DNA of 64,000 bases. Origin: Phytohabitans flavus (GTDB taxonomy: Bacteria > Actinomycetota > Actinomycetes > Mycobacteriales > Micromonosporaceae). Shown here in pieces: positions 1 to 9,493 of the stretch; the stretch's first letter is position 1; every line of letters starts with the position of its first letter. The stretch spans positions 8,438,001-8,502,000 of the forward strand of contig NZ_AP022870.1 of the NCBI RefSeq assembly GCF_011764545.1, read 5' to 3'. Made by a program: the position numbers and the translations under genes. The notes beneath the pieces are model-generated. The model worked only from the letters and a program-made list of their open reading frames with translations. It did no database searches and was not told the DNA's origin.

Positions 1-1369
1 CGTCGGAGAGGAGTTTGGTGCGCTCGGCGCGGGAGAGCGTGTTGTAGTCGGCGACCTCGCCGATCCGCGCGTACATCTGGGCGAGCACCGTGTGGTGCGC
101 CTCGGCGTGCTCCCGTACGTCCATTGTGGCCAGATGGAGGCCGAACGAGGCCACCGTGCGGATCACGGACGCGAGCCGCCCCACGGCCGTGAGCTGGCCG
201 GAGTTGCGGGCGAGCGACGCGCGCAGCAGCTCGAGGTCGGCGAGGAGCTCGTCAGAGCCGCGGTAGTCGCGACCCGGCACGTGCGCAGTGCCCTGGCCCA
301 ACCGGCGCCGCGTGTTGGCCAGCTTCGCCTTGATGCAGCGGGCCTTGAGGCGGTAGGGCTCCTCAGCGTTGGTACGCCGGAAGCGCTGCGGCACCTCGGG
401 CAGCGCGTCGAGATCCTTGGCCAGGCTGGCGGAGAGGTCGAGCGAGACGCCGCGCAGCCGGCGCGATACCGAAATCTCGTTGATCAGCGCGTCCATGGCC
501 GCCTCGGTGGCCTGGATGCCGTGCTCGTGCTGGATCATGAGCACGTCACGGGTGACGCGCGGCGTCACGAACGGGTTGCCGTCGCGATCGCCCCCGATCC
601 ACGTGCCGAAAGTGAGTGGCCGCGATGTCGGCGCCGTCTCCACGCCCAGCGTGCGAAGCGTGTCGGTGAGGTCGTCGAGCACCTGGGGCGCCGCGTCCGA
701 GTACAGGTCGCGCAGGTAGTAGATGGCGTTGCGGGCCTCGTCCGTGGGGTCGGGGCGGTCGAGGCGCAGCTCGTCGGTCTGCCACAGCAGGTCGATCAGC
801 TCGGCGAGGCGGCGCTCGGTCTGCGGGGACTCGGTCGCGCCGTACAGGATCGCGGCGGCCGACTCCGCGTCGAGCTCGTCGGCGACCGCGCGGAGCTTGG
901 AGAGGATCGAGCGGCGGGCCGCCTCGGTGGGGTGCGCCGTGAACACCGGCCGCACGGCCAGCCGCCGCGCCGCGGCCGCGATCTCGTCGGTCGGCACGCC
1001 CCGCTCGGCGATCAGCTTGGCCGCCTGGTCTAGCCACCCGCCCTGCGTGGCCCGCTGGCGCCGCAGGTCGCGGGCGCGGTGCACCTGCTCCGTGACGTTG
1101 GCCAGGTGGAAGTACGTCGAGAAGGCGCGGGCCAGCTGGGTGCCCGTCGTGACATCCATCGCGCCGAGTCGGGTGGCCGCCCGCTCCGCGTCGGTGCGGA
1201 CCAGCGCCCGGATCTCCTCGACCAGGTCGAGCAGCGGTGGCCCCTCCTGGCGGGCGAGCGTCTGGCCGAGAAGGGTGCCGAGGCGGCGGATGTCCGCCCG
1301 CAGGGCCTGATTTGGGTCGCCAGCGTCCAGGCGACGGCCCGGAGAGACGTCGGGCTGCTCGGTCACCAT
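1..1369 (-). CDS. ppc: phosphoenolpyruvate carboxylase, N-terminal part (gene runs off the window)
   Basis: Carboxylates phosphoenolpyruvate with bicarbonate to oxaloacetate, an anaplerotic cytoplasmic reaction feeding the TCA cycle. The ATG at 1369-1367 follows a GGAG-type ribosome site. One uninterrupted frame of 456 codons reaches the window edge, about half of the usual 900-930 residues; the C-terminal half lies to the left. Seen directly: the catalytic-histidine block FTAHPTEAARRS (His about 146) and the GTWIGGDRDGNP block (from about 255), both hallmarks of bacterial PEPC. The gene stands alone, with an accessory Fic gene upstream of it. Identity is essentially certain. I cannot judge the C-terminal catalytic and allosteric residues because they are outside the window. 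Confidence 0.97.
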   Translation of the reverse strand, partial: MVTEQPDVSPGRRLDAGDPNQALRADIRRLGTLLGQTLARQEGPPLLDLVEEIRALVRTDAERAATRLGAMDVTTGTQLARAFSTYFHLANVTEQVHRARDLRRQRATQGGWLDQAAKLIAERGVPTDEIAAAARRLAVRPVFTAHPTEAARRSILSKLRAVADELDAESAAAILYGATESPQTERRLAELIDLLWQTDELRLDRPDPTDEARNAIYYLRDLYSDAAPQVLDDLTDTLRTLGVETAPTSRPLTFGTWIGGDRDGNPFVTPRVTRDVLMIQHEHGIQATEAAMDALINEISVSRRLRGVSLDLSASLAKDLDALPEVPQRFRRTNAEEPYRLKARCIKAKLANTRRRLGQGTAHVPGRDYRGSDELLADLELLRASLARNSGQLTAVGRLASVIRTVASFGLHLATMDVREHAEAHHTVLAQMYARIGEVADYNTLSRAERTKLLSD

Positions 1370-1671
1370 GCGCTCCTTACGTGAGTACAAAGGACGGCGC
1401 TGTCCGACAACCTGGATGTTACCGACGCCACGTTGCCACCCGGTCAGACTGGTGAGTCATGTCTCAGAGTGCGACCACGTATGGCGGCCGCCGTAAGTAA
1501 CACTTCCCAGCCTGCCGCGGCCCACACCGCCAGGTCGGAGGAAGGGTGCCAGCCTTCCCAGCACCTTGACTGGGCGAGCCCAACGACCAAGTGCGCGCGT
1601 CTTGCTCCATTTGTCCATGTATGACCCGTACCAGATGTGCTCGGCCCTCTGTGCCGGATCGACCGGCTCTG
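1370..1671. other. intergenic stretch between ppc and the Fic gene
   Basis: About 300 bases between the start of ppc and the stop of the Fic gene, both read leftwards. It should hold the ppc promoter. I see no convincing protein, RNA gene or strong hairpin in it. Confidence 0.5.
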
Positions 1672-2883
1672 CTACTGCCAGTTGACAAGAACGGCGTATG
1701 CGTCGGGAGCGTAAAAGCGGCGGCTGGCGCTGCTGGTGGGCGTGTCGACCGGGGCCAGGACGCCAAGTTGCACCAGCTGGCCAACGAGGACGTTGGCGCG
1801 GCCGTATGATATTTCGAGGTTACTCTCGACGGCCCGGACCGTAAATGTTGAACGAGAGATCGCAAAGTCCACTAATGCGTGTGCCGTATCCGCTCTTAGG
1901 TTGGAGTGGCGGATTCGCTCCTTCATGGAGTCTTGGACATCGACCAGAGCGTTCATGCGTTCGTGGGTCGTGTTCGCGGAGGATTCCAGGCCGGTGGCAA
2001 AGAACCTAACGAAGGAGTCCCAGGCGCCTTTGGTACTGACTGCGAGCAGGTGGTCGTAGTACTCGGATCGTCGCGCCTCGAACCACGGAGACACGGCGAG
2101 TGTGGGCTCGAGGAGCACTCCCTGGGTCAGTAGGTGCGCCACGATCAGAAGGCGGCCGATCCTGCCGTTACCATCGTGGAACGGATGCAACGTCTCGAAC
2201 TGGTAGTGGGCCAGTGCAGCTGCTACGACAGGGTCGATCTCTTCGAGGACTCGCTTGTCGCTCATCCAGTCGAGGAGATCCTGCAGGTTCGCCCGTAGAT
2301 CCAAACCGGGTGGCGAAGGAACGAAGCGTGCCGCTTGTACCGGATGGGCGTCTGCCGGTGCGGCTTTTCGGCGACCGATTACGACCTGCTGAGTTCGTAG
2401 GGAGCCCGATTCTCCACTTTCGCTCCGGGTTCCGCGAACGAGTACCGCCTGCAGCACTTCCAGCATGCCGACATTCAATGGTCGGCCCTCTTCAATCCAG
2501 CTGAATGCGGCATCCGCCATTCGTACGTAGTTCAGGACTTCGCGGAGATCGGCGTTCGGTGGACGGTCCTCGTCCGCTGTGAGTACTTCACTTAGTGGTG
2601 CGTAAGTGCCCTCCAGTGCGGAGGTACTCTGAGCCTCTGCTTGGAGCGTCGGCCTTCTGAAGATCCGTGGATCGGGTAGTCGTCTGGCTGTGCTGTCAAG
2701 TGCGGCGAGTGCTGCGCGTGAGTCCGCGACAGCTCTGTACGTACGCGCAGACAGATCGGGTGGGACCAGAGGGAGCGGGTGCGGGATGAAAGCGGCGTGT
2801 TCCCAGGCGCCGCGGAGAGGATCTGTGCCGTTGATCCCGACGAGGTTGCCGGGAGCGTCGGGCGTGAAGATCGTCAGGTCCAC
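1672..2883 (-). CDS. Fic-domain protein (likely AMPylator) with N-terminal inhibitory helix and C-terminal DNA-binding-like domain
   Basis: Fic enzymes usually transfer AMP from ATP to hydroxyl side chains of target proteins. The complete core motif HPFHDGNGRIGR is at residues about 233-244, counted from a GTG start at 2883. The segment STSALEG (86-92) fits the (S/T)xxxE(G/N) inhibitory motif, placing it upstream of the Fic core as in class II self-inhibited Fic proteins. The last 80 residues look like a winged helix. The start is uncertain: an ATG at 2931 is also in frame; GTG 2883 was preferred because an AGG lies 9 bases ahead. The gene is less GC-rich than its neighbours and contains a TTA codon (1873-1875), so it may need tRNA-Leu(UAA). 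No antitoxin gene is adjacent, consistent with built-in inhibition. Its target is unknown. Confidence 0.9.
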   Translation of the reverse strand: MDLTIFTPDAPGNLVGINGTDPLRGAWEHAAFIPHPLPLVPPDLSARTYRAVADSRAALAALDSTARRLPDPRIFRRPTLQAEAQSTSALEGTYAPLSEVLTADEDRPPNADLREVLNYVRMADAAFSWIEEGRPLNVGMLEVLQAVLVRGTRSESGESGSLRTQQVVIGRRKAAPADAHPVQAARFVPSPPGLDLRANLQDLLDWMSDKRVLEEIDPVVAAALAHYQFETLHPFHDGNGRIGRLLIVAHLLTQGVLLEPTLAVSPWFEARRSEYYDHLLAVSTKGAWDSFVRFFATGLESSANTTHERMNALVDVQDSMKERIRHSNLRADTAHALVDFAISRSTFTVRAVESNLEISYGRANVLVGQLVQLGVLAPVDTPTSSASRRFYAPDAYAVLVNWQ

Positions 2884-3187
2884 GAATGTCAGCCTAACCC
2901 CCTTGTTTGACAAGCCCCGCTTGTGTGACATCGCATCCAATGGGCGAATGCGCCCAAAAGGGGTGGAATCGCTAACGTATCGCTTGATGAGGGGCCGGCT
3001 CTGATTCGAGACGACCTGGCATGTCAGTAAACGGCAAACCCCTGGACTTCGTTGCATACAACTGGCGGTTCTGTGACATGGCCGAGTGAGTGTGTCACTT
3101 AAAGAGCAACCCCATGGGACGGCGACCGGTGCCGTTGCGGCAGCGCAAACCGCGCCGCGCCGCGGCTTGTCGGAGAGCTAGGCTTGG
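2884..3187 (-). promoter_or_regulatory. leader region of the Fic gene with GTGACA/TGTCAC inverted repeat
   Basis: About 300 bases upstream of the Fic gene. GTGACA at 3073-3078 and TGTCAC at 3093-3098 form an inverted repeat with a 14-base spacer; a third copy, TGTGACA, lies at 2924-2930 near the possible starts. This arrangement could be an operator for autoregulation or for the Fic protein's own C-terminal domain, but that is inference. No gene is apparent here. Confidence 0.3.
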
Positions 3188-3250
3188 GTGACACCCCCCG
3201 TCCGGTTCGGGCGCGGGGTCTTCGTGCGTGCCCTAATGGGGAGGCATCTC

Positions 3251-6200
3251 ATGCTCACCGGTCTGCTGCCCGCCGCCCTCGGCGATCCGGCGCTGGCGCG
3301 CGTACGCGATCGGGCTCGGGCCGCGCGGGCGGACAGCGACGGGCTCGACCTCACCGCGCCCGCGGCGCTGCGGCCCTTCATCGTGTCGGCGGTCGCGGCC
3401 GACACCGCGACGGGCGGGGCGCGCAAGCCGGTCCTCGCCATCACCGCGACGAGCCGCGAGGCGGACGACCTGGCGTTCGCGCTGGGCAGCCTGATCCCGG
3501 CCGACGAGGTCGCGGTCTTCCACTCCTGGGAGACGCTGCCGCACGAGCGCCTATCGCCGCGTTCGGACACCGTTGGGCGGCGTCTGGCGGTGCTGCGGCG
3601 GCTGGCGCATCCGGAGGGGAGCCCGCTGCGGGTGGTGGTAGCGCCGGTCCGGTCCGTGCTCCAGCCGATGCTCAAGGGGCTGGGTGACCTGGAGCCGGTC
3701 GAGCTGCGGCCGGGCGCCGAGGCGGAGCTGGAGGACGTGGCGCGGCGGCTGACCGACATGGCGTACGCGCGCGTGGACCTGGTGACCAAGCGCGGCGAGT
3801 TCGCCGTCCGGGGCGGGATCCTCGACATCTTCCCGCCGACCGACGAGCATCCGTCGCGGGTCGAGTTCTGGGGCGACGAGGTCGAGGAGATCCGCACGTT
3901 CGCGGTCGCCGACCAGCGCACGATCGAGGCGGTCCAGCACCTGTGGGCCCCGCCCTGCCGGGAGCTGCTGCTCACCCCGCAGGTCCGGGAGAAGGCCGCC
4001 GAGCTGGCCGCGAAGCACCCGGAGCTGGAGGAGATCCTCGAAAAGCTCGCCGAGGGCATTCCCGTCGAGGGCATGGAGTCCCTCGCACCGGCGCTGCTGG
4101 ACGGTACCGACAGCATGGAGCTGCTGGTCAACGTGATGCCGGCGGATACCCACGTGCTGCTCTGCGACCCGGAGCGGATCCGCACCCGGGCGCACGACCT
4201 GGTCCGTACCTCGGCGGAGTTTTTGGAGGCCAGCTGGGCCGCGGCCGCCGTCGGGGGCCAGGCCCCGTGGACCTCGGCGCCGCCGCCTTCCGGACCCTGG
4301 CCGAGGTACGCGCGGTCGCCGGCGATGTCGGCCTGCCCTGGTGGACGGTGTCGCCGTTCGGGCTGGCCGAGGCGGAGGCGCCGGCGCCCGAGGCGCAGCC
4401 GTGGGAGGAGCCGCTGCCCGAGGTCACGGTGACGCCGGACCTCAGCGACGCGATCACGGTGGCCGCCCAGGCGGTGCCGCTCTACCACGGCGAGACCGCG
4501 CGGGTGGTCGACGACCTCAAGCGGTGGTCCGGCGACGGCTGGGCGGTGGCGCTCGTCTTCGAGGGGCACGGGCCGGCCGCGCGGGCGGTCGAGGTGCTGC
4601 ACGACGCCGGGGTCGGCGCCACGACTGTCGAGTCGATCGACGCGCCACCGCAGCCCGGGCAGGTGCTGGTGAGCTGCGGCGCGCTCAACCACGGCTTCCT
4701 CGACGAGATCGCGCGGTTCGCCGTGATCACCGGCAACGACATCACCGGTGGCCGCGGCGCATCCACCCGCGACATGCGCAAAATGCCCAGCCGGCGGCGT
4801 AACACGATCGACCCGCTGGAGCTGCGGGCCGGCGACTTCGTGGTGCACGAGCAGCATGGCATCGGCCGGTACATCGAGCTTGTGCAGCGCACAGTCAACG
4901 GCGCCTCCCGGAGTACCTGGTCATCGAGTACGCGGCGAGCAAGCGCGGCCAGCCCGGCGACCGCCTCTTCGTGCCGACCGACCAGCTCGACCAGCTCTCC
5001 CGGTACGTGGGCGGGGAGAACCCGGCGCTGCACAAGATGGGCGGCGCCGAGTGGCAGAAGGCGAAGGCGCGGGCCCGCAAGGCGGTACGCGAGATCGCCG
5101 CCCAGCTCATCCAGCTCTACGCCGCGCGCAAGGCGTCCAAGGGGCACGCGTTCGGGGCGGACACGCCGTGGCAGCGGGAGCTGGAGGACGCGTTCCCGTA
5201 CACCGAGACGCCCGACCAGCTTGCCGCCATCGAGGAGGTCAAGCACGACATGGAGCAGCCGACCCCGATGGACCGGCTGATCTGCGGCGACGTGGGCTAC
5301 GGCAAGACCGAGATCGCGGTACGCGCGGCGTTCAAGGCGGTGCAGGACGGCAAGCAGGTGGCCGTGCTCGTGCCCACCACGCTGCTCGCGCAGCAGCACT
5401 ACAACACGTTCACCGACCGGATGGGTCAGTTTCCGCTGGAGATCCGGCAGCTGTCCCGCTTCCAGACGCCGCGCGAGACCGAGCAGACGCTGACCAAGGC
5501 CGCCGACGGCAGCGCGGACATCGTGATCGGTACGCACCGGCTGCTCCAGACGTCCACCCGGTTCAAGAACCTCGGCATGGTGATCGTCGACGAGGAGCAG
5601 CGCTTCGGCGTGGAGCACAAGGAGTACCTGAAGCAGCTCCGTACCGCCGTCGACGTGCTCACGATGTCGGCCACCCCGATCCCGCGCACGCTGGAGATGG
5701 CGATCACCGGCATCCGGGAGATGTCGACGATCGCCACGCCGCCGGAGGAGCGGCACCCGGTGCTGACGTTCGTCGGGGCGTACGACGACAAGCAGGTCGC
5801 CGCCGCCATCCACCGCGAGCTGCTCCGCGACGGCCAGGTCTTCTACCTGCACAACCGGGTCGAGTCGATCGACCGGGCGGCACGCCGGATCCGCGAGCTG
5901 GTACCCGAGGCGCGGGTCGCGGTGGCGCACGGGCAGATGGGCGAGGACGCGCTGGAGAAGGTGATGGTCGGCTTCTGGGAGAAGGAGTACGACGTCCTCG
6001 TCTGCACCACGATCGTCGAGTCGGGCATCGACATCCCGAACGCCAACACGCTCATCGTGGAGCGGGCCGACCTGCTCGGCCTCGCCCAGCTGCACCAGAT
6101 CCGGGGCCGGGTGGGGCGTGGCCGCGAGCGGGCGTACGCGTACTTCCTGTACCCCGGGAGAAGCCGCTCACCGAGCACGCGCACGAGCGGCTGGCCACGA

Positions 6201-6871
6201 TCGCGCAGCACACCGAGCTCGGCGCGGGCATGTACGTGGCGATGAAGGACCTCGAGATCCGGGGTGCCGGCAACCTGCTCGGCGGCGAGCAGTCCGGGCA
6301 CATCGAGGGTGTGGGATTCGACCTGTACGTGCGGATGGTCGGCGAGGCGGTACAGCAGTTCAAGGGCGAGCGGCCGGCCGAGGAGGAGGTCGACGTCAAG
6401 ATCGATCTGCCGGTCGACGCCCACCTGCCACACGACTACATCGGGGTCGAGCGGCTGCGCCTGGAGATGTACCGCAAGCTCGCCTCCGCCCGCACCTCGG
6501 CCGAGCTGGACGAGGCGGTCGTGGAGATGCGCGACAGGTACGGCGAGCCACCCGCGGCGGTCGCCAACCTCGTCGCGGTGGCCCGGTTCCGGCTGGTCGC
6601 CCGCTCGTACGGCCTCACCGACGTCTCGGTGCAGGGCAAGCACCTGCGCTTCGCCCCGCTGGCGCTGCCCGACTCGAAGCAGCTGCGGCTCAAGCGCTAC
6701 CACCCGGACTCGGTGTACAAGCACACGGTCGAGCAAGTGAGCGTGCCCCGGCCGGCCACCCGCCGCGTCGGCGGCGAGCCACTGCGCGACCAGGCGTTGC
6801 TGGAGTGGTGCGCCCAGTTGCTCAAGGACGTGCTGGGTGACCCCGTACCTGCCGGCGTGAGCGGCACGTGA
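3251..6871 (+). CDS. mfd: transcription-repair coupling factor Mfd (three apparent sequencing frameshifts)
   Basis: ATP-driven translocase that removes RNA polymerase stalled at DNA damage and recruits UvrA. Start chosen at ATG 3251, seven bases after GGGGAGG; a GTG at 3188 is also in frame. Read through the breaks the protein is about 1,207 residues, normal for Mfd. Seen in order: the UvrB-like N-terminal region, the RNA-polymerase-interacting segment (RAGDFVVHEQHGIGRY), helicase motifs with Walker A GDVGYGKT and the VDEEQRFG box, the RGRVGRG motif VI, and the C-terminal TRCF domain. The reading frame slips by one base three times: in the C run 4263-4266, the G run 4910-4911, and CCCCGGG at 6152-6158. 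Adding one base at each restores a perfect family sequence, so these are most likely sequencing deletions. Confidence 0.96.
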
Positions 6872-6884
6872 GAGAGTGTCGGCC

Positions 6885-7613
6885 ATGAAGCGTGGTCGCC
6901 GGCTGGCATCCCTCCTCCTCGCCGCCTCGCTGGGCCTGGGCAGCCTTGTCGGCTGCCAGAGCGAAAGCGGTAAGGCCGCATTCGTGGGCGACACGACGAT
7001 CTCCGAAGACCGGGTGTCCGAGGTGCTCGACGAGGTGCTGGCGAAGACTCCCACGCAGGAGCCCGAGCCGGCGGTGTCCGGCTCGCCGGCGCCCGAGGCC
7101 GAGCTGCCGGTCACCCGCCAGGAGGTCGTCGACCTGCTGGTGAGCGTGGAGCTGGCTCGGCGGGTCGTCAAGGAGAAGAACATGCCGCCGGCGAAGGAGA
7201 CCACCGAGCCGGGCGAGATCGCCGATGCGCTGAAGGTCGCCGGCGACAGCGAGTACACGAAGCTGTGGGCCGAGTGGCTCGACCTCCAGACGGTCATCAC
7301 CGAAAACACCCCTCGCGCCTTCCTCACAGACGAGGGGATCATGAAGGTGTACGGCGCGCTGGCCGAGGCCGGCGCGATCCAGCCGGGCCTCCCGGTGGCG
7401 CAGGTGCGGGAGCAGTTCGGCGCGGCTGTCTTTGCCGAGGCCGCGATCCTCGTGTCGACGTCGCTCGGCGCCGAGGTGGAGAAGACCGATACCAAGGTCA
7501 ACCCGAAGTACGACCCGGTCAGCGCCCCGATGGCGGTCGGCACGCAGCAGGGTCCGATCTTCTACGACCTGCCGTACATCTCGTCTGACCTGGTGACCGA
7601 CGTTTCCCTATGA
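6885..7613 (+). CDS. lipoprotein with SurA N-terminal-like domain
   Basis: A 242-residue secreted lipoprotein, probably acting outside the membrane as a chaperone-like factor. The N-terminus has two arginines, a hydrophobic stretch and a lipobox LVGC (Cys about 24). It is followed by a helical region resembling the N-terminal chaperone domain of SurA/PrsA proteins; no complete parvulin isomerase domain is visible. ATG 6885 is chosen because it places the signal peptide correctly. The gene follows mfd by 13 bases and precedes mazG by 13, so the three are probably co-transcribed; mfd-lipoprotein-mazG order is familiar in actinomycetes. The client proteins are unknown. Confidence 0.8.
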   Translation: MKRGRRLASLLLAASLGLGSLVGCQSESGKAAFVGDTTISEDRVSEVLDEVLAKTPTQEPEPAVSGSPAPEAELPVTRQEVVDLLVSVELARRVVKEKNMPPAKETTEPGEIADALKVAGDSEYTKLWAEWLDLQTVITENTPRAFLTDEGIMKVYGALAEAGAIQPGLPVAQVREQFGAAVFAEAAILVSTSLGAEVEKTDTKVNPKYDPVSAPMAVGTQQGPIFYDLPYISSDLVTDVSL

Positions 7614-7626
7614 CGGCCTGGTCTCT

Positions 7627-8592
7627 GTGACAGCACGGCTCGTACTGCTGGTCACCTCGCCACGCCTGCCGGCCGGCCTGCTGACGGCGGAGGCCTGGGA
7701 CCTGGTCCGCGCGCACCCGGTGCTCGCCGCCGCGGAGACCGAGCTGGCCGCGATCGTGCGGGCCTCGGGTGGCTCGGTCACGATCGCCAGCGGCACCGAC
7801 GCGCTGCTGGCGGCCGCCGGCCCGGACGGTACGGCGGTGTGGCTGGCTGGGCCGACCGGCGACGAGGACTTCGCTCGGGAGCTGGGCCTGCGGCTGATCC
7901 GCGAGCCAGGGCGGGCCGAGCTGGAGCTGATGTACGGCTCGTGGGACCCGCCCGGCGCCCGCCTGCTCGACGCGGTCACCGTGATGGACCGGCTCATGTC
8001 GCCCGGCGGCGACCCGTGGAAGCGGCAGCAGACGCACGCGACGCTCGCGCAGTTTCTGCTGGAGGAGTGCTACGAGGCGTACGATGCGATCGAGGCAGGC
8101 GACCTACCCGCGCTCCGCGAGGAGCTTGGTGACGTACTGCTCCAGGTGGTGCTGCACGCGCGGATCGCCGAGGAGCTGCCCGAGGACGAGCGGTGGTCGG
8201 TCGACGACGTGGCTGGCGACCTGGTGGCGAAGCTGATCCGGCGCAACCCGCACGTCTTCGCCGGCGCCGCGGTCGCCGATGTCGAAGAGATCATCAAGAA
8301 CTGGGAGCGGATCAAGCGGGCCGAAAAGTCCCGCGACTCGGCCATGGACGGCATCGCGCTCGCCCAGCCGGCGCTCTCGCTGGCGGCGAAGATCATGCAG
8401 CGGGCGGAGCGCGCCGGGGTGACCGTGCCGCCGCCCGCTCAGCCGTCCACTGTCGACACAGAGGAAGCACTCGGCGCGGCACTGCTGGCGACCGTGTCCG
8501 CCGCCCGTACGGGTGGGCTGGACGCCGAGGCGGCGCTGCGCCGGGCCGCGTTGTCGTACGCCGACTCGGTCCGGGCCGCCGAAGCGGGCTGA
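7627..8592 (+). CDS. mazG: MazG family nucleoside triphosphate pyrophosphohydrolase
   Basis: Hydrolyses (d)NTPs, including damaged ones, to monophosphate and pyrophosphate (house-cleaning). The MazG core is clear: MSPGGDPWKRQQTHATL, then the metal-binding EExxE pattern in LLEECYEAYDAIE and the EELGDVLLQVVLHAR helix, followed by KLIRRNPHVF. The N-terminal 115 residues are an additional, weakly conserved domain typical of actinobacterial two-part MazG proteins. Start is GTG 7627. The C-terminal tail after the core is Ala-rich and overlaps the end of the convergent exporter gene by about 150 bases. Substrate preference cannot be read from the sequence. Confidence 0.93.
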   Translation: MTARLVLLVTSPRLPAGLLTAEAWDLVRAHPVLAAAETELAAIVRASGGSVTIASGTDALLAAAGPDGTAVWLAGPTGDEDFARELGLRLIREPGRAELELMYGSWDPPGARLLDAVTVMDRLMSPGGDPWKRQQTHATLAQFLLEECYEAYDAIEAGDLPALREELGDVLLQVVLHARIAEELPEDERWSVDDVAGDLVAKLIRRNPHVFAGAAVADVEEIIKNWERIKRAEKSRDSAMDGIALAQPALSLAAKIMQRAERAGVTVPPPAQPSTVDTEEALGAALLATVSAARTGGLDAEAALRRAALSYADSVRAAEAG

Positions 8593-9425
8593 GCCGTCAG
8601 CCCCACCGCCAGCCCGAGCGCGACCACGAGCACGCCCGCGGTCTGGCCGGCGTCGGGCAGCCGGCCGGCCTGGATCGCGGCGGTGACCAGCGTCGCCACC
8701 GGCATCAGGCCGACGAACATGCCGGCCCGCTCCAAGCCCAGCCGCCGCAGCCCGCTGAACCAGGCCAGGAACGCGACCACCGTCATCAGCAGCGCCAGGT
8801 AGCCGAGCGTGGTCGCCTCCACCGCCGTGGGCACCCGCAACCGCGCCATCTCGCCGGCCGCGACGCCGCCGACCAGGAGCAGTGGTACGGCGAGCCCGCA
8901 GCTGTACGCGGCTACCCGGATCCCGCCGAGCCGGGGCAGCACCGCGGCGGCGAGCAGGGAGAAGAGCACCTCGCCCACCAGCGCGCCGAGCGCGGCGAGC
9001 ACCCCGACCGCGTCGGCCTTGCCGGAGCCCTGCACCAGCGCTGTACCGCCCACGACCACCGCCGCGGCCACCACGATCCGGGCGGCCGGGCGGGCACCGC
9101 GCAGCAGCGGGGCGAGCAAGGCGAGGCCTAGCGGGGCGGCGCCGATCACCGTACCGACGACGGCCGCGTCCGCGTGCGGCAGCGCGATGAGGATGCAGGC
9201 GTTGAACCCGGCCAGCCCGGTGGCCGCCAGGACCGTGAGGATGCCCAGCTCACGGCTGGTCGGACGGATCCGGCCACGGACGAGGAGGGCGAGGATCAGG
9301 GCGGCCAGCCCGTACCGCAGGGCCTGGCCGGTGAGCGTGGGGTAGTCGAGGATCAGCTGGCTCAGCGACACCGAGCTGCCGACGATCGCCATGCCCATGA
9401 CGCAGAGCAGCGCACCAACCTTCAC
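8439..9425 (-). CDS. EamA/DMT-family membrane exporter
   Basis: Ten-helix drug/metabolite transporter; hydrophobic segments occupy nearly all of residues 1-285 in two EamA halves. Substrate unknown. The last 45 residues are hydrophilic, Ala/Ser-rich and lie antisense to the end of mazG, so the native C-terminus may differ. It is divergent from a MocR-type regulator 68 bases away, a very common pairing in which the PLP-binding regulator controls the exporter; export of an amino acid, vitamin B6 compound or drug is a reasonable inference. Start ATG 9425. Confidence 0.88.
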   Translation of the reverse strand: MKVGALLCVMGMAIVGSSVSLSQLILDYPTLTGQALRYGLAALILALLVRGRIRPTSRELGILTVLAATGLAGFNACILIALPHADAAVVGTVIGAAPLGLALLAPLLRGARPAARIVVAAAVVVGGTALVQGSGKADAVGVLAALGALVGEVLFSLLAAAVLPRLGGIRVAAYSCGLAVPLLLVGGVAAGEMARLRVPTAVEATTLGYLALLMTVVAFLAWFSGLRRLGLERAGMFVGLMPVATLVTAAIQAGRLPDAGQTAGVLVVALGLAVGLTAQPASAARTESAYDNAARRSAASASSPPVRAADTVASSAAPSASSVSTVDG

Positions 9426-9493
9426 GACTGCGACGCTATGGTGGCAGTGGACCCCGAGACAGGGCCACTTGAGCGCGACGATGGAGGACCATT

